Part shown: positions 43,225 through 51,642 of the stretch, piece after piece
Numbering within the stretch: position 1 is the stretch's first letter
Layout of the letters: the number at the start of each line of letters is the position of its first letter
Origin: Thermoactinomyces intermedius
GTDB lineage: Bacteria; Bacillota; Bacilli; Thermoactinomycetales; Thermoactinomycetaceae
NCBI RefSeq assembly: GCF_016055025.1
Contig: NZ_JAECVW010000002.1
DNA: 64,000 nt
Direction: 5' to 3' (one strand)
Made by a program: the position numbers and the translations under genes
The notes under the pieces: generated by a model
What the model was told of the DNA's origin: nothing
The model's input: only the letters and a program-made list of their open reading frames with translations
Database searches by the model: none

Positions 43225-43794
43225 CTACCGGCTCCCCGGTTCAAACGGAATTTCATTTTCAATACCCCGTTTCATCTCTTCAATGGCTTTTTGCGATGCT
43301 TCATCAAAGACCATGTCCCCGTCACCAGTGGTTGAAACCTCTTCCTTGACGGTCAAGGGAACATCCCCGGCATTGGGAACAAGCGTGTACCAGTCGTGAA
43401 CCGAATCGTAAACCGTGGCAAACAGGTAGATATTCCCGGGGATCAGCATCCGGTCACCGTCAATGGTGAAAAAATCCCCGTTCTCGTCAAAACCGGCTTG
43501 TTGGTTCACCATCACCTTGCCCGCCGCTTTTCCTTTGAGGGTTTCGATCACTTGCACATCAAACCGGGTTTCAGGAATGGCGCCCGTTGGGTTGCTCCCG
43601 GACTTTTCAACCACCTTGCCGATAAAAATATCACTGGAAAAACCGGAAAGCTTTCGCGGATCATTGATATCCGTCACATAAGATGCGGCCGCATTGATCA
43701 CTTCGGGCTTTTGTTTGGAAATGTGTTGATACACGACGATCACACCGGTGAAAAGAAACAGCAGTGCCACCACGATGACATGGCGCTTTTTCAT
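43225..43794 (-). CDS. Membrane-anchored exported protein, partner of matrixin
   Basis: This 189-residue protein starts with a hydrophobic anchor (about 6-22) and has a beta-rich outer domain. The layout (SDIFIGKVVEK, then RFDVQVIETLKGKAAGKVMV, then LIPGNIYLFATVY) is like bacterial NTR/TIMP-like domains, which in animals inhibit metalloproteases; disulfide cysteines are absent, so the match is tentative. ATG 43794 follows GGAGGG. It begins one base after the matrixin stop, so the two are certainly co-made. Role as inhibitor or chaperone of the protease is inferred. Confidence 0.6.
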   Translation of the reverse strand: MKKRHVIVVALLFLFTGVIVVYQHISKQKPEVINAAASYVTDINDPRKLSGFSSDIFIGKVVEKSGSNPTGAIPETRFDVQVIETLKGKAAGKVMVNQQAGFDENGDFFTIDGDRMLIPGNIYLFATVYDSVHDWYTLVPNAGDVPLTVKEEVSTTGDGDMVFDEASQKAIEEMKRGIENEIPFEPGSR

Positions 43795-43795
43795 A

Positions 43796-44296
43796 TCAGT
43801 CCCTCCATTTGGCATAATAATCTTGCCGGTCATGGTGCGTCGGTGTGTTATAGGGGTTACAGGTGGAACATTTATACATCAAAATTTTTCGGTAGCTGTA
43901 TTCTTCGTGATCCCCCAAACCCAGAGCATGCCCCATTTCATGGGCGGCCACGCGGGCTTGAACGGGCGTCGTATATTTGTCCATGTAATAGATATTCAAA
44001 TGGATGGTATCCGCACCGGATTTCGGCGTGTACAGCCCGTCCCAGCTTGCCGTGGAATAATTGGCATCGTAAAAAATCAAATCCGGTGAGCTTGCCGGAT
44101 AAACAGAGATCGTCGTCAGCTGGTTCCAGGCATAATCCGCATGGTCGACCGCCTTCAGATAACGGGACGAATTTTTATATCGAATCGCTCCATTTTTCAC
44201 CGAATCCGCGTCAATGTAATGAGCTGCATATCCGCTTGGAAGCAAGCCGAAAATAACCGCCAAAGCAAGAAGCAAAAGAAAGGTGATTTTTTTCAA
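43796..44296 (-). CDS. Secreted matrixin-like zinc metalloprotease
   Basis: The 166-residue protein has a signal peptide (about 1-25, ending near GYA-AH) and the zinc signature AAHEMGHALGLGDH (HExxHxxGxxH). The protein is small, with no propeptide cysteine switch or repeat domains visible. TTG 44296 is chosen because CAGGAGG lies eight bases upstream; the ATG at 44320 lies before that site. It is followed in one base by an anchored partner gene. The substrate is unknown. Upstream is an AT-rich region with a TGATAAAAT -10-like element. Confidence 0.88.
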   Translation of the reverse strand: MKKITFLLLLALAVIFGLLPSGYAAHYIDADSVKNGAIRYKNSSRYLKAVDHADYAWNQLTTISVYPASSPDLIFYDANYSTASWDGLYTPKSGADTIHLNIYYMDKYTTPVQARVAAHEMGHALGLGDHEEYSYRKILMYKCSTCNPYNTPTHHDRQDYYAKWRD

Positions 44297-44519
44297 TCCA
44301 TGAACCTCCTGCTTGTCCATCGATGATCTAATGCGATTTTATCATAAAAATATTCCCAATATAAATAAAAATATAACGATATTACATGGTATGTTCCATT
44401 CTCTGGTCAGAATCCGGCTGTTTCCGGCTCATGGTTCATTTTTCTTCCCGTTGCACCGTCTCATGATCTTCCGCAACCGTTCCCCATTTTCCTTTAAACA
44501 GTTCACCAAAAACATTGCC

Positions 44520-44547
44520 TTGACTCCGACGGCTGTTCATGTATCAT
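44520..44547 (+). promoter_or_regulatory. Promoter of DHFR-like gene
   Basis: TTGACT (44520-44525) and TATCAT (44542-44547) are 16 bp apart. The gene starts at 44588. Between here and the matrixin start (44297-44519) I see no gene. Confidence 0.5.
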
Positions 44548-44587
44548 ATATATTCCAATCAAATCTTGGCAGAAAGGGAGCAAAAGG

Positions 44588-45157
44588 ATGTCCGTTCACA
44601 CCAACCCGAGAAGAATCCTTTTGGATTTGGCCGTGACGTTGGATGGTTTTATTGAAGGGAAGAATGGAGAAATTGATTGGTGCATCATGGAACCGGATAT
44701 GGACTTCATTTCCTTCCTGAATCAAATCGACACGATTCTGTTTGGCAGAAAAAGTTATGAAATCTGGGAACAATACCGCCCGCACGCTGAAGCACCGGAG
44801 ATGGAAAAAGAAATTTGGCAACAGATTCAACGCAAAAAGAAAGTTGTCTTCTCCCGGACTCGGACCGGTTCCGGCCCGCAGGCAACGTTCATCCATGACC
44901 ATCTGTATGAAGAAGTCATGAAAATCAAAAACCAGCCCGGCAAAGACATTTGGCTGTATGGCGGCGCCGATCTCATCGCCACGTTCATCGATTTGGGGCT
45001 GGTGGATGAATTCTGGTTATCCGTTCACCCGGTTGTTTTGGGCGAAGGCAAACCGTTATTTACCGATTTGAAACAGAGGCTGAATTTAAAACTGGTGCAA
45101 ACCCGGACGTTTTCTTCCGGTGTGGTGCAACTGATCTATCATCCAAAAGACAAATAA
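44588..45157 (+). CDS. DHFR/RibD C-terminal family reductase
   Basis: The 189-residue protein has the RibD-C/dihydrofolate-reductase-like fold: start RRILLDLAVTLDGFIEGKNGEIDW, middle IDTILFGRKSYEIW, and nucleotide region DIWLYGGADLIATFIDLGLVDEFWLSVHPVVLGEGKPLF. B. subtilis YyaP and YwjB are relatives. The substrate is unknown; it is not the folate enzyme nor full RibD. ATG follows GAAAGGGAG. It stands alone. Confidence 0.88.
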   Translation: MSVHTNPRRILLDLAVTLDGFIEGKNGEIDWCIMEPDMDFISFLNQIDTILFGRKSYEIWEQYRPHAEAPEMEKEIWQQIQRKKKVVFSRTRTGSGPQATFIHDHLYEEVMKIKNQPGKDIWLYGGADLIATFIDLGLVDEFWLSVHPVVLGEGKPLFTDLKQRLNLKLVQTRTFSSGVVQLIYHPKDK

Positions 45158-45185
45158 AAACCATACGCTTTTGGGCGTATGGTTT
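45158..45185. terminator. Hairpin between convergent genes at 45.2 kb
   Basis: AAACCATACGC (45158-45168) pairs with GCGTATGGTTT (45175-45185). T tails are short on both strands. Confidence 0.65.
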
Positions 45186-45198
45186 GGATTGGGTTGTG

Positions 45199-46017
45199 TC
45201 ATTTTTCGGCGTGAATGGTGATATGCCCGAACGTTTCGGTTTGGTTAAACAATTTAATCATAAAGAAAAGCCTTTCTCTGGCCTCCCCGGACTTCGCCGC
45301 ATTTTGCAAAATCTCAATGGTTCGGTCCCACCCCTCGTCATACAGGAGACCATCCAGGGTTAACAGGGACATCTCTCCTTCTTTGAATTCCACCTTGGAA
45401 AAGGGGGTTTGGGCATAGATGCCCTCCCATTTTTTCCGGTCCAATGGTTTGACGATCAAATTCAACGCATAATACAACAACTTGACCACAACCGGGTTGT
45501 CCGGCAAGGGAACATCCATGATATGTTTCACCATTTTCAACATTTCTTCGGTCGGCTGCCGTTTGATCAACAAATCGTGGGTTCCCAGTTTGCCGCCTTT
45601 TTTCAAAACCCGGTAATACTCATTCAAAGCTTTGATTTTATCCTGATCAGGCAGCATTGTCAGCATGGCCTCATTGATCACACCGTCAAACGTTTCATCC
45701 GCAAACGGCAAATCTCTGGCATCGGCCCTTTGCAGGGTGATTAAATGCTCCACCCCGGCCTGCCTGATATTCTTTTCCGCCTTTTTCAAACTGTCTTGAT
45801 GCAGGTCCACGCACACAATGCGGCAACCGTATGTTTTGGCCAGATGCACCGCCGTGGTCCCCATGTTTCCCGCGACTTCCAAAAGACAGGAATGTTCATC
45901 CGGTTGCAGATGATCAATGATTTTCTGCGTTCCTTTTCTTCCCCCGGGCCGGAGAACCGTTTTCCCCAGACTTGCCAGAAACAGATGCCCGGGCAATTTT
46001 GCTGTTGGTGCCGGCAT
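45199..46017 (-). CDS. SAM-dependent methyltransferase, class I
   Basis: The 272-residue protein has the Rossmann SAM motifs LLEVAGNMGTTAVHLAKTYG (I), VDLHQDSLKKA (II), RADARDLPFADETFDGVI (IV) and VLKKGGKLGTHDLL (V). It looks like the UbiE/sterol-methyltransferase group acting on small molecules. ATG 46017 follows GAGGTG; a GTG three codons upstream is inside that site. The substrate is unknown. It is a single gene between two convergent/divergent neighbours. Confidence 0.85.
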   Translation of the reverse strand: MPAPTAKLPGHLFLASLGKTVLRPGGRKGTQKIIDHLQPDEHSCLLEVAGNMGTTAVHLAKTYGCRIVCVDLHQDSLKKAEKNIRQAGVEHLITLQRADARDLPFADETFDGVINEAMLTMLPDQDKIKALNEYYRVLKKGGKLGTHDLLIKRQPTEEMLKMVKHIMDVPLPDNPVVVKLLYYALNLIVKPLDRKKWEGIYAQTPFSKVEFKEGEMSLLTLDGLLYDEGWDRTIEILQNAAKSGEARERLFFMIKLFNQTETFGHITIHAEK

Positions 46018-46209
46018 TTTTTTCACCTCGTTTTGTTCCTGAACCTTGATCAGGAGGTGTCCTCTTTATCTTAATGAAAATGGACCGTGCCCTTCCGTTA
46101 AATCCATCACACTTGGCCTCCCGGGTTTCCTCCGCCCGGGTTGACCGAAAAACCTGCTTTCTCTATGATGGGGAAAAAGGAAAACTCCTGCTTGGGATGG
46201 GGTGATCTT

Positions 46210-46878
46210 ATGTGCGGTCGTTTTTCGCTGGCCATGGATTTCAACCTTTTGCAAGAAAAATTCCGGTTCACGTTTCCCGATGCGTGGAACCCGCGATACA
46301 ACATCGCTCCCAGCCAACCCGTGCTCACGGTGACCCGGCAGGGAAACCGTCGTGTCGGACAACCCATGCGATGGGGGCTGGTTCCCTTTTGGGCCAAGGA
46401 TCCCAAAATCGGATACAAAATGATCAATGCCCGGGCGGAAACCTTGAACGAAAGGCCGGTTTACAGGCATCCTTTCCGCAAACAACGCTGCTTGATCCCG
46501 GCGGACGGCTTTTATGAATGGAAAAGAAGCGGAAAAACCAAACAGCCTTACCGGTTTCAAATCAAGGGCGGGGAACCGTTTGCTTTTGCCGGGCTGTGGG
46601 ACCAATGGAAACAAGGAACGGACCTTTTGTATACCTGCACCATTATCACCACCCGGCCCAATGCCCTCGTCGGTGAAGTGCACAACCGGATGCCGGTCAT
46701 CCTGAAGGAAGACGACTACGAAACCTGGCTGGATCCGGAAATGGACAACCCCGTTGTTTTGCAGTCGCTGCTGGAACCTTATCCGGAAGATCAAATGGAA
46801 GCTTATCCCGTGTCACAGCGGGTCAACTCCCCCAAAAACGATGATCCGTCCCTCATCGAACCGGCGGATCAGGGATAA
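46210..46878 (+). CDS. SRAP-domain abasic-site protein (YedK/HMCES family)
   Basis: The 222-residue protein caps abasic sites in single-stranded DNA by a covalent link with its N-terminal cysteine. The start is proven by the motif: MCGRF puts Cys2 at the end after removal of Met. The other active residues are present: Asn73 in MINARAET, Glu103 in DGFYEW and His158 in GEVHNRMP. ATG 46210 follows GGGGTGA. It stands alone and is closed by a terminator. Confidence 0.95.
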   Translation: MCGRFSLAMDFNLLQEKFRFTFPDAWNPRYNIAPSQPVLTVTRQGNRRVGQPMRWGLVPFWAKDPKIGYKMINARAETLNERPVYRHPFRKQRCLIPADGFYEWKRSGKTKQPYRFQIKGGEPFAFAGLWDQWKQGTDLLYTCTIITTRPNALVGEVHNRMPVILKEDDYETWLDPEMDNPVVLQSLLEPYPEDQMEAYPVSQRVNSPKNDDPSLIEPADQG

Positions 46879-46894
46879 GCCCCGGCCAATATAA

Positions 46895-46922
46895 AAAACC
46901 AGGGATGATCTCCCTGGTTTTC
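46895..46922. terminator. Bidirectional terminator after SRAP gene
   Basis: AAAACCAGGGA (46895-46905) pairs with TCCCTGGTTTT (46911-46921). It lies between convergent genes. Confidence 0.88.
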
Positions 46923-46942
46923 GTTCGCTTTGCAAGCAAACA

Positions 46943-47143
46943 TTATTCTTTCTCTTCTTTGTTGTTTCTGAACGCATAACCGGCTCCGCCCAAACTGACG
47001 CCAATGGCAACCCCGATCGCGATCCAAAGCGGCAGGTTATCCGTGGCCATCCCAATGCCCACACCGATCGCAATGCCGATCGCCATGCCGGAACCCAATG
47101 ACTTTCCTGCTTTGTTCTCTTGATCCTTTTGATCTTTAGTCAC
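46943..47143 (-). CDS. Small glycine-zipper membrane protein
   Basis: The 66-residue protein starts at GTG 47143, eight bases after GGAGGT, with a polar lead (TKDQKDQENKAGKSLG). Two hydrophobic segments follow, rich in GxxxG-like repeats (GMAIGIAIGVGIGMA and WIAIGVAIGVSLGGAG). The family is not known to me in detail; similar small proteins are annotated as hypothetical membrane proteins in Bacilli. No functional partner is obvious. Confidence 0.65.
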   Translation of the reverse strand: MTKDQKDQENKAGKSLGSGMAIGIAIGVGIGMATDNLPLWIAIGVAIGVSLGGAGYAFRNNKEEKE

Positions 47144-47234
47144 GCTGTTACCTCCAATAAAAAAATACGAAACCATCATACCCCTATGTATATACCCGAA
47201 AAATAAGAATTTGAACCATACAACAGCTATGCCT

Positions 47235-47882
47235 TTAATCATCCCATTCGTCAATCAAACCGCAAACCCAATTCCACGCATGGATGCGTTCATAGGCGAC
47301 CAACATGTCAAACAGAAGCATTTCTTCTTTTTCATAAGCTTCGACTTGTTGATGGTAAATTTGCAAATGTCGCTCCAGCATTTGTACAATCTCTTCCACC
47401 GGACGCAACCGGGCTTTCCCGATAAAGGCTTCCAGGGAATCGCCCGGCATCGGCAACACATCCTGCATCACGGTGCCGTCACACCGGTCGACCGGCGGTT
47501 CCAGGGATTCAACCAAATCGAGGCTCCATAACAACGCAAGCAAACCTTCGATACGCCACGTCAAGAGATGCGATTGCAGGGCTTGTTGCTTCCACCGGAT
47601 TTCTTCCGGGGAGAGACCGGAAACCGGAATCCGGAAAATCTCTTTCTCCCGCGGACTCAAATATTCCCACAACCCCTCTTCGCGCGCCCATTTCACCACC
47701 TCTTCCGGCGCATGATGAAAAATCACGCCCTGCAACAAATGAAGCTCCAAAGCCCGCCGGGCCACATCCTCCGCCGGACGCACGCTCACTTCCCTTCTCT
47801 TTGGCTCAACCGGGAAACCGAAGATCATCACCGCACGCTCCCCGCTTGGATCCATCACGACTTGTTTCTGCGTCTCCGCCAT
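47235..47882 (-). CDS. DUF4272-like protein
   Basis: The 215-residue soluble protein fits the DUF4272 pattern: RPAEDVARRALELHLLQGV near residue 35, REEGLWEYLSPREKEIF, then WRIEGLLALLWSLDLVESL. The function of the family is unknown to me; it is common in Firmicutes and sometimes near immunity genes. The C-terminus is acidic (GLIDEWDD). It lies just left of the immunity array but has core-like base composition. Confidence 0.55.
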   Translation of the reverse strand: MAETQKQVVMDPSGERAVMIFGFPVEPKRREVSVRPAEDVARRALELHLLQGVIFHHAPEEVVKWAREEGLWEYLSPREKEIFRIPVSGLSPEEIRWKQQALQSHLLTWRIEGLLALLWSLDLVESLEPPVDRCDGTVMQDVLPMPGDSLEAFIGKARLRPVEEIVQMLERHLQIYHQQVEAYEKEEMLLFDMLVAYERIHAWNWVCGLIDEWDD

Positions 47883-48045
47883 TGGCCAACCCCTCTCTCT
47901 TCTAAAAATTCACCCATGCCATTTTAACAAAAAACATTTTATATTCCATCAACTCCATTTTCGAATTCATAAATTTACTGGAATCCTTTCACCATTATGA
48001 TAAAATCGATCCAAGCTCAATTGAAAAAAGAGAGGGAGTGGGAGT

Positions 48046-49239
48046 ATGAATCAACACGATCGCAAGGATTCCAACCTTCGACACGAAACCTTGGTCACAC
48101 ATTCCGATGACAGCATCACAAATGACGGAACCGTCTCTCCGGCCATTTATTACTCGGCCACCTTCGTCGCAGAAAACGCCGAAGCATTTGCCGATATGGC
48201 AAACACCCCCCGCCATCCCCGGTACTATACCCGTTACGGCAACCCGGTTCACGAACGGGTCATAAAGATCATGTCGGAGCTTGAAGGAACCGAAACCGCA
48301 TTGGTGACCGGCTCCGGGATGGGAGCAATTGCCACCACCCTTCTCTCGCTGGTCCGTGCCGGAGATCATGTGATCGCACAAACCCGGCACTATATGAGCA
48401 CTGCCAAAATCATGGATGAAATGCTGCCGCGATTCGGGGTGGAGGTCACCGTGGTGGAACAAGCAGACACCGCCGCTTTTGAAGAAGCCATCCGGCCCAA
48501 CACCAAACTGATCATGGTGGAAACCCCCGCCAATCCCACCTTGGTTGTCACAGACCTTGAGGCGGTGGTTAAACTGGCCAAGTCCCGCGGCATACTTGTC
48601 GTTTGTGACAACACCTTTGCTTCTCCCATCAATCAGCGGCCGCACGATTACGGGGTGGATGTGGTTGTGCACAGCGCCACCAAATATTTGGGCGGGCACC
48701 ATGATCTCACCGCCGGGGTCATCTGTACGAGCAACGAATTGGCGGAACAAATCTGGCAAACCCACCTTTCCCTCGGCTCCGTGCTGTCCCCCATGGATGC
48801 CTGGCTTCTGCTGCGGGGACTGCGCACGCTTCCGATGAGGATGAAACAAATCAACGCCAATGCGCTGGCTTTGGCTGAGTTCCTGGAAAACCAGCCGCAA
48901 GTGGAAAAAGTGTTTTACCCCGGCCTCCCCAGCCATCCGCAACATGAACTCGCCAAGCGGCAAATGAAAGGCTTCGGGGCCGTCATCGCTTTTTCCATCA
49001 AAGGCGGTTATGAAGAAACCCGGCGCTTTGTCTCTTCATTAAAAATCTCCCGGCATGCCGTCAGTTTGGGCGGTGTCGACTCCCTGGTCGTCCATACGGC
49101 CGCCATGTGGGCAGGAACGATGACCGAAGAACAAATGCGGACCTCCGGCATCCAACCAAACTTTGTCCGCTTTTCAACCGGCATTGAACATATCGAAGAC
49201 CTCAAAGCCGATGTCAAACAAGCCTTGCAATCCATCTGA
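48046..49239 (+). CDS. Trans-sulfuration PLP enzyme (methionine gamma-lyase / cystathionine gamma-lyase-like)
   Basis: The 397-residue PLP enzyme belongs to the Cys/Met metabolism family. The Schiff-base lysine is in VVHSATKYLGGHHD; the phosphate pocket shows YYTRYGNPVHE and ALVTGSGMGAIATTL; a later segment is SLGGVDSLVVHTAAMWAGTM. Gamma-lyase, gamma-synthase and O-acetylhomoserine sulfhydrylase share these motifs and cannot be separated here. The start follows GAGAGGGAG. It is a single gene with its own terminator, and marks the left border of the immunity array. Confidence 0.88.
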   Translation: MNQHDRKDSNLRHETLVTHSDDSITNDGTVSPAIYYSATFVAENAEAFADMANTPRHPRYYTRYGNPVHERVIKIMSELEGTETALVTGSGMGAIATTLLSLVRAGDHVIAQTRHYMSTAKIMDEMLPRFGVEVTVVEQADTAAFEEAIRPNTKLIMVETPANPTLVVTDLEAVVKLAKSRGILVVCDNTFASPINQRPHDYGVDVVVHSATKYLGGHHDLTAGVICTSNELAEQIWQTHLSLGSVLSPMDAWLLLRGLRTLPMRMKQINANALALAEFLENQPQVEKVFYPGLPSHPQHELAKRQMKGFGAVIAFSIKGGYEETRRFVSSLKISRHAVSLGGVDSLVVHTAAMWAGTMTEEQMRTSGIQPNFVRFSTGIEHIEDLKADVKQALQSI

Positions 49240-49248
49240 CCAAAGCAT

Positions 49249-49277
49249 AAGGCAAAGGGAAGTTCCCTTTGCCTTTT
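49249..49277 (+). terminator. Terminator of PLP enzyme gene
   Basis: AAGGCAAAGGGAA and TTCCCTTTGCCTT are perfect 13-bp arms with a 1-nt centre, followed by TT. Confidence 0.85.
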
Positions 49278-49316
49278 GTATAAACATTTGATTTTCATCT
49301 TGTGCAATCGGGACGA

Positions 49317-49336
49317 TTAAAAGGGGAAATCCCCTT
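49317..49336 (-). terminator. Possible terminator of first Imm6-like gene
   Basis: The minus strand reads AAGGGG, ATTT, CCCCTT and TTAAT. It is short but correctly placed 40 bp after the stop codon. Confidence 0.4.
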
Positions 49337-49375
49337 CATATATAACGCCAAATATAGCGGAAATGTTCCACTGAA

Positions 49376-49915
49376 TCATTTTTGCGCAATCAAGTTCAAC
49401 AATTCTTCTCTTTTCATCTTCTTGTCTCTGCCTGCCGGATGGTTTTTCATCAGGTATTGTTTTAATCGCTCGGCCCATTCTTCTTGGTAGCCGTCTACTT
49501 TTTTTATTTCTTCCATAAACACCTCATCGATAAATTCATCATGTGCGATATTAACGGTTTGAGGACAATGATTTAACTCACCATCATAAACATAGGCTTG
49601 TCTTGTGGCACAGGCTGCTGCATACAATACACAGTCAAACACTTGCTTTACTTGGGGATCACCTGAAACCGGCATCTCACAGTCGATTTCTTCAATATAG
49701 ACAACAAATAACCCTTGATCTTCATCGTCTTCTAACTGGTCATACAGTTCGTCACCACGATACTTCTTTCCCTCCACCCATTCCCAGCATATATTCATCG
49801 TTTCTCTGATTTGAGAATACCATCGGTAATTGACCAATTTATCAATTACTCTCTCTGTCAATGTTAATACGAATGCCACTTTCGCATCGTCATTTACATA
49901 ATTATACCAATGCAT
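49376..49915 (-). CDS. Imm6-like immunity protein, copy A
   Basis: The 179-residue protein shares with copies B, D, F and H an N-terminal helix pair (VAFVLTLTERVIDKL), the motif ICWEWVE near residue 43, DELYDQL, a middle CVLYAAACATRQAYVY and the C-terminal tail YQEEWAERLKQYLM then KREELLNLI. The pattern resembles Imm6, a family of immunity proteins of polymorphic toxin systems; the family name is from memory. It is the last gene of the array and carries an acidic loop as expected for binding a basic nuclease. It has no SUKH partner upstream, only two tiny open frames. Confidence 0.65.
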   Translation of the reverse strand: MHWYNYVNDDAKVAFVLTLTERVIDKLVNYRWYSQIRETMNICWEWVEGKKYRGDELYDQLEDDEDQGLFVVYIEEIDCEMPVSGDPQVKQVFDCVLYAAACATRQAYVYDGELNHCPQTVNIAHDEFIDEVFMEEIKKVDGYQEEWAERLKQYLMKNHPAGRDKKMKREELLNLIAQK

Positions 49916-49991
49916 TCGTTAACCCTCCGTATCAAACAATGATAATATTTATACCATTTCTCTATCTTTTTACTATGAAGAAATGTTTTCT

Positions 49992-50137
49992 TTAAGCTTC
50001 TCCTCCCTCTGAGATTTCAGATGCAATTAATCCCAAGAGGTTACCAATGGCTGCTTCCAAGAAGGTCATTTTGTTTTAATTTCCCTTCCATTCAGGGCCA
50101 TGCTGATCACAAATGATAAAGCCATATCACTGAGCAC
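49992..50137 (-). other. Two overlapping micro-frames upstream of Imm6 copy A
   Basis: GTG 50137 follows GGGAGGTG and opens a 23-codon frame (LSDMALSFVISMALN and onward). Its TGA overlaps an ATG (ATGA) that opens 25 codons (MTFLEAAIGNLLGLIASEIS). It may be a small protein split by a frameshift, a true coupled pair, or chance. It occupies the place where other units have a SUKH gene. Confidence 0.3.
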
Positions 50138-50181
50138 GGCACACCTCCCATGATGGAACAAAGATACATCAAGAAACCCAA

Positions 50182-50213
50182 GAAAACAGCCCGCTCCTTT
50201 CAACCGGAGCGGG
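50182..50213 (-). terminator. Unit terminator 1 (after Imm6 copy B)
   Basis: The minus strand reads GCCCGCTCC, GGTTGAAA, GGAGCGGGC and TGTTTTC. Related hairpins end the other units. Confidence 0.8.
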
Positions 50214-50263
50214 CTTCTACAAAGACAAGAAATGGTGCAACAAATGACCCATTGAATCCTTTT

Positions 50264-50782
50264 TTATGCAATCAAGTTCAACAACTCTTCTCTCTTCATC
50301 TTCTTGTCACTTCCTGCCGGATAATGTTTCAGCAGGTATTCCTTTAAACACTTAGCCCATTCTTCTTGATACCCGACTGTTTTTACTATTTTTTCCATAA
50401 ATTCATCTATCGTCCTATCACTTTCACCTTCAAGAGATTGCGGCAGATATTCTTTTTCATATTGATAGGCTTGCCAGCACGTATAACACACTGCATCCAA
50501 TACACATGCCCAGACTAATTTTACTTGGGGACTATATACTTTATCGCTCTCATATGCCACCCCTTCAATAAAAATCAATCCTTCCTCATCTTCGTTCTCC
50601 ACATTCTCATAAAGATCATCACCATGATTCTTCTTCTCTTCCACCCATTCCCAACAAGCATCCATCGATGTCCTCACTATTGGATACCAATCATAATTCT
50701 CTATTGGATCAAGAACTCTCTCTGTCAATGTTAATAAAAATGCCGCTTTCGCATCCATATTTACTTTTTTATACCATTCCAT
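50264..50782 (-). CDS. Imm6-like immunity protein, copy B
   Basis: The 172-residue paralog of copy A starts MEWYKKVNMDAKAAFLLTL, with ACWEWVEEKK near residue 43, GDDLYENVENEDEEG, a middle VLDAVCYTCWQAYQYE and the tail KREELLNLIA. It follows the frameshifted SUKH copy C by about 160 bp. The ATG follows GGAGGTGA. The middle third differs most from the other copies, as expected if specificity lies there. No cognate toxin is present in the window. Confidence 0.65.
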   Translation of the reverse strand: MEWYKKVNMDAKAAFLLTLTERVLDPIENYDWYPIVRTSMDACWEWVEEKKNHGDDLYENVENEDEEGLIFIEGVAYESDKVYSPQVKLVWACVLDAVCYTCWQAYQYEKEYLPQSLEGESDRTIDEFMEKIVKTVGYQEEWAKCLKEYLLKHYPAGSDKKMKREELLNLIA

Positions 50783-50941
50783 CTCTTATCACCTCCGATC
50801 CATGGGGGTTGTCACGTTGAATCTTATATCTCACCAGATATTTTCATAAAATATCAGCTGCAAATCAGAGTGATGTTTTTCGCAGTCATCCCCTCTAATA
50901 AATCCCCCCACTATATAATGGAAGGAAACATTATTCAAGAA

Positions 50942-51422
50942 CTATTCGTCATCAACGTATAAATAATAATTTTCTTTAGCATCCAGCTTTCGTAAAAAAT
51001 CTTCGAGGGATTCCGCAATGATCACCCCTGCATAATCAACCGGATGAATTCCTTCTCTTGTCTCTTGACTCAAATCGAAAAAAATCAAGTCATCATTACC
51101 CAAGAAAAAAAACGGGAACAAATGTGGATCCTCTGCGATCTCTTCCACCAGATAGTAATCTTCCCACACCCAAGATCAAATCTGCGATGGAATGGGGACC
51201 CATAATCAGGTTATCAAAAGTCCTCTGATGAAAACACATAAAGCCATATCCAATTTGTAAATAAAATTCCCTTAACTCTTTTGGAAACGTTCGATTGAGT
51301 CTTTTTTCTGCTTCTTCAACTTCACCTGTATCCAGAGGATAAAATACATGTTTATACTCAGGTGGTGCTTGAACGTTTACGGATGGAAGAACATATTTTT
51401 TTAAAAAAGAAAAGTCACTCAT
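50942..51422 (-). pseudogene. SUKH (SMI1/KNR4) immunity gene, copy C, frameshifted
   Basis: Compared with intact copy G (53502-54002), 8 bp (GATATCTT on the plus strand) are missing between 51166 and 51167. The first part reads normally from MSDFSFLKKYVLP to ADLILG, then goes out of frame; the rest (WEDYYLVEEIAEDPHLFPFF to the stop at 50942) stays open in another frame and is nearly identical to copy G. Both halves and the AGGAGGTGA site are well kept, so the break is recent. It should give no functional SUKH protein. Confidence 0.85.
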
Positions 51423-51525
51423 TGCTGTGATCACCTCCTAAGATATGATATCGGTCATTCATGATTTCACTTCCACGTCATTAAGTGACAACTCATTGAA
51501 ACATGGTATGCTGTCATCTTTAACA

Positions 51526-51560
51526 AAACCAAAGCCCGCTCCTGTTTCACCAGAGCGGGC
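51526..51560 (-). terminator. Unit terminator 2 (after Imm6 copy D)
   Basis: The minus strand reads GCCCGCTC, an 11-nt loop, GAGCGGGC and TTTGGTTTTG. It matches terminators 1 and 4. Confidence 0.75.
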
Positions 51561-51642
51561 TTCCAAACAACATCCATGGAACCATTTTTTATGCAATCAA
51601 GTTCAACAATTCTTCTCTTCTGATCTTCTTGTCACTGCCTGC

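Noticed and set aside
46066..46794. A 242-codon frame antisense to the SRAP gene
   Set aside because: The SRAP protein has all active residues; the antisense frame shows no features.
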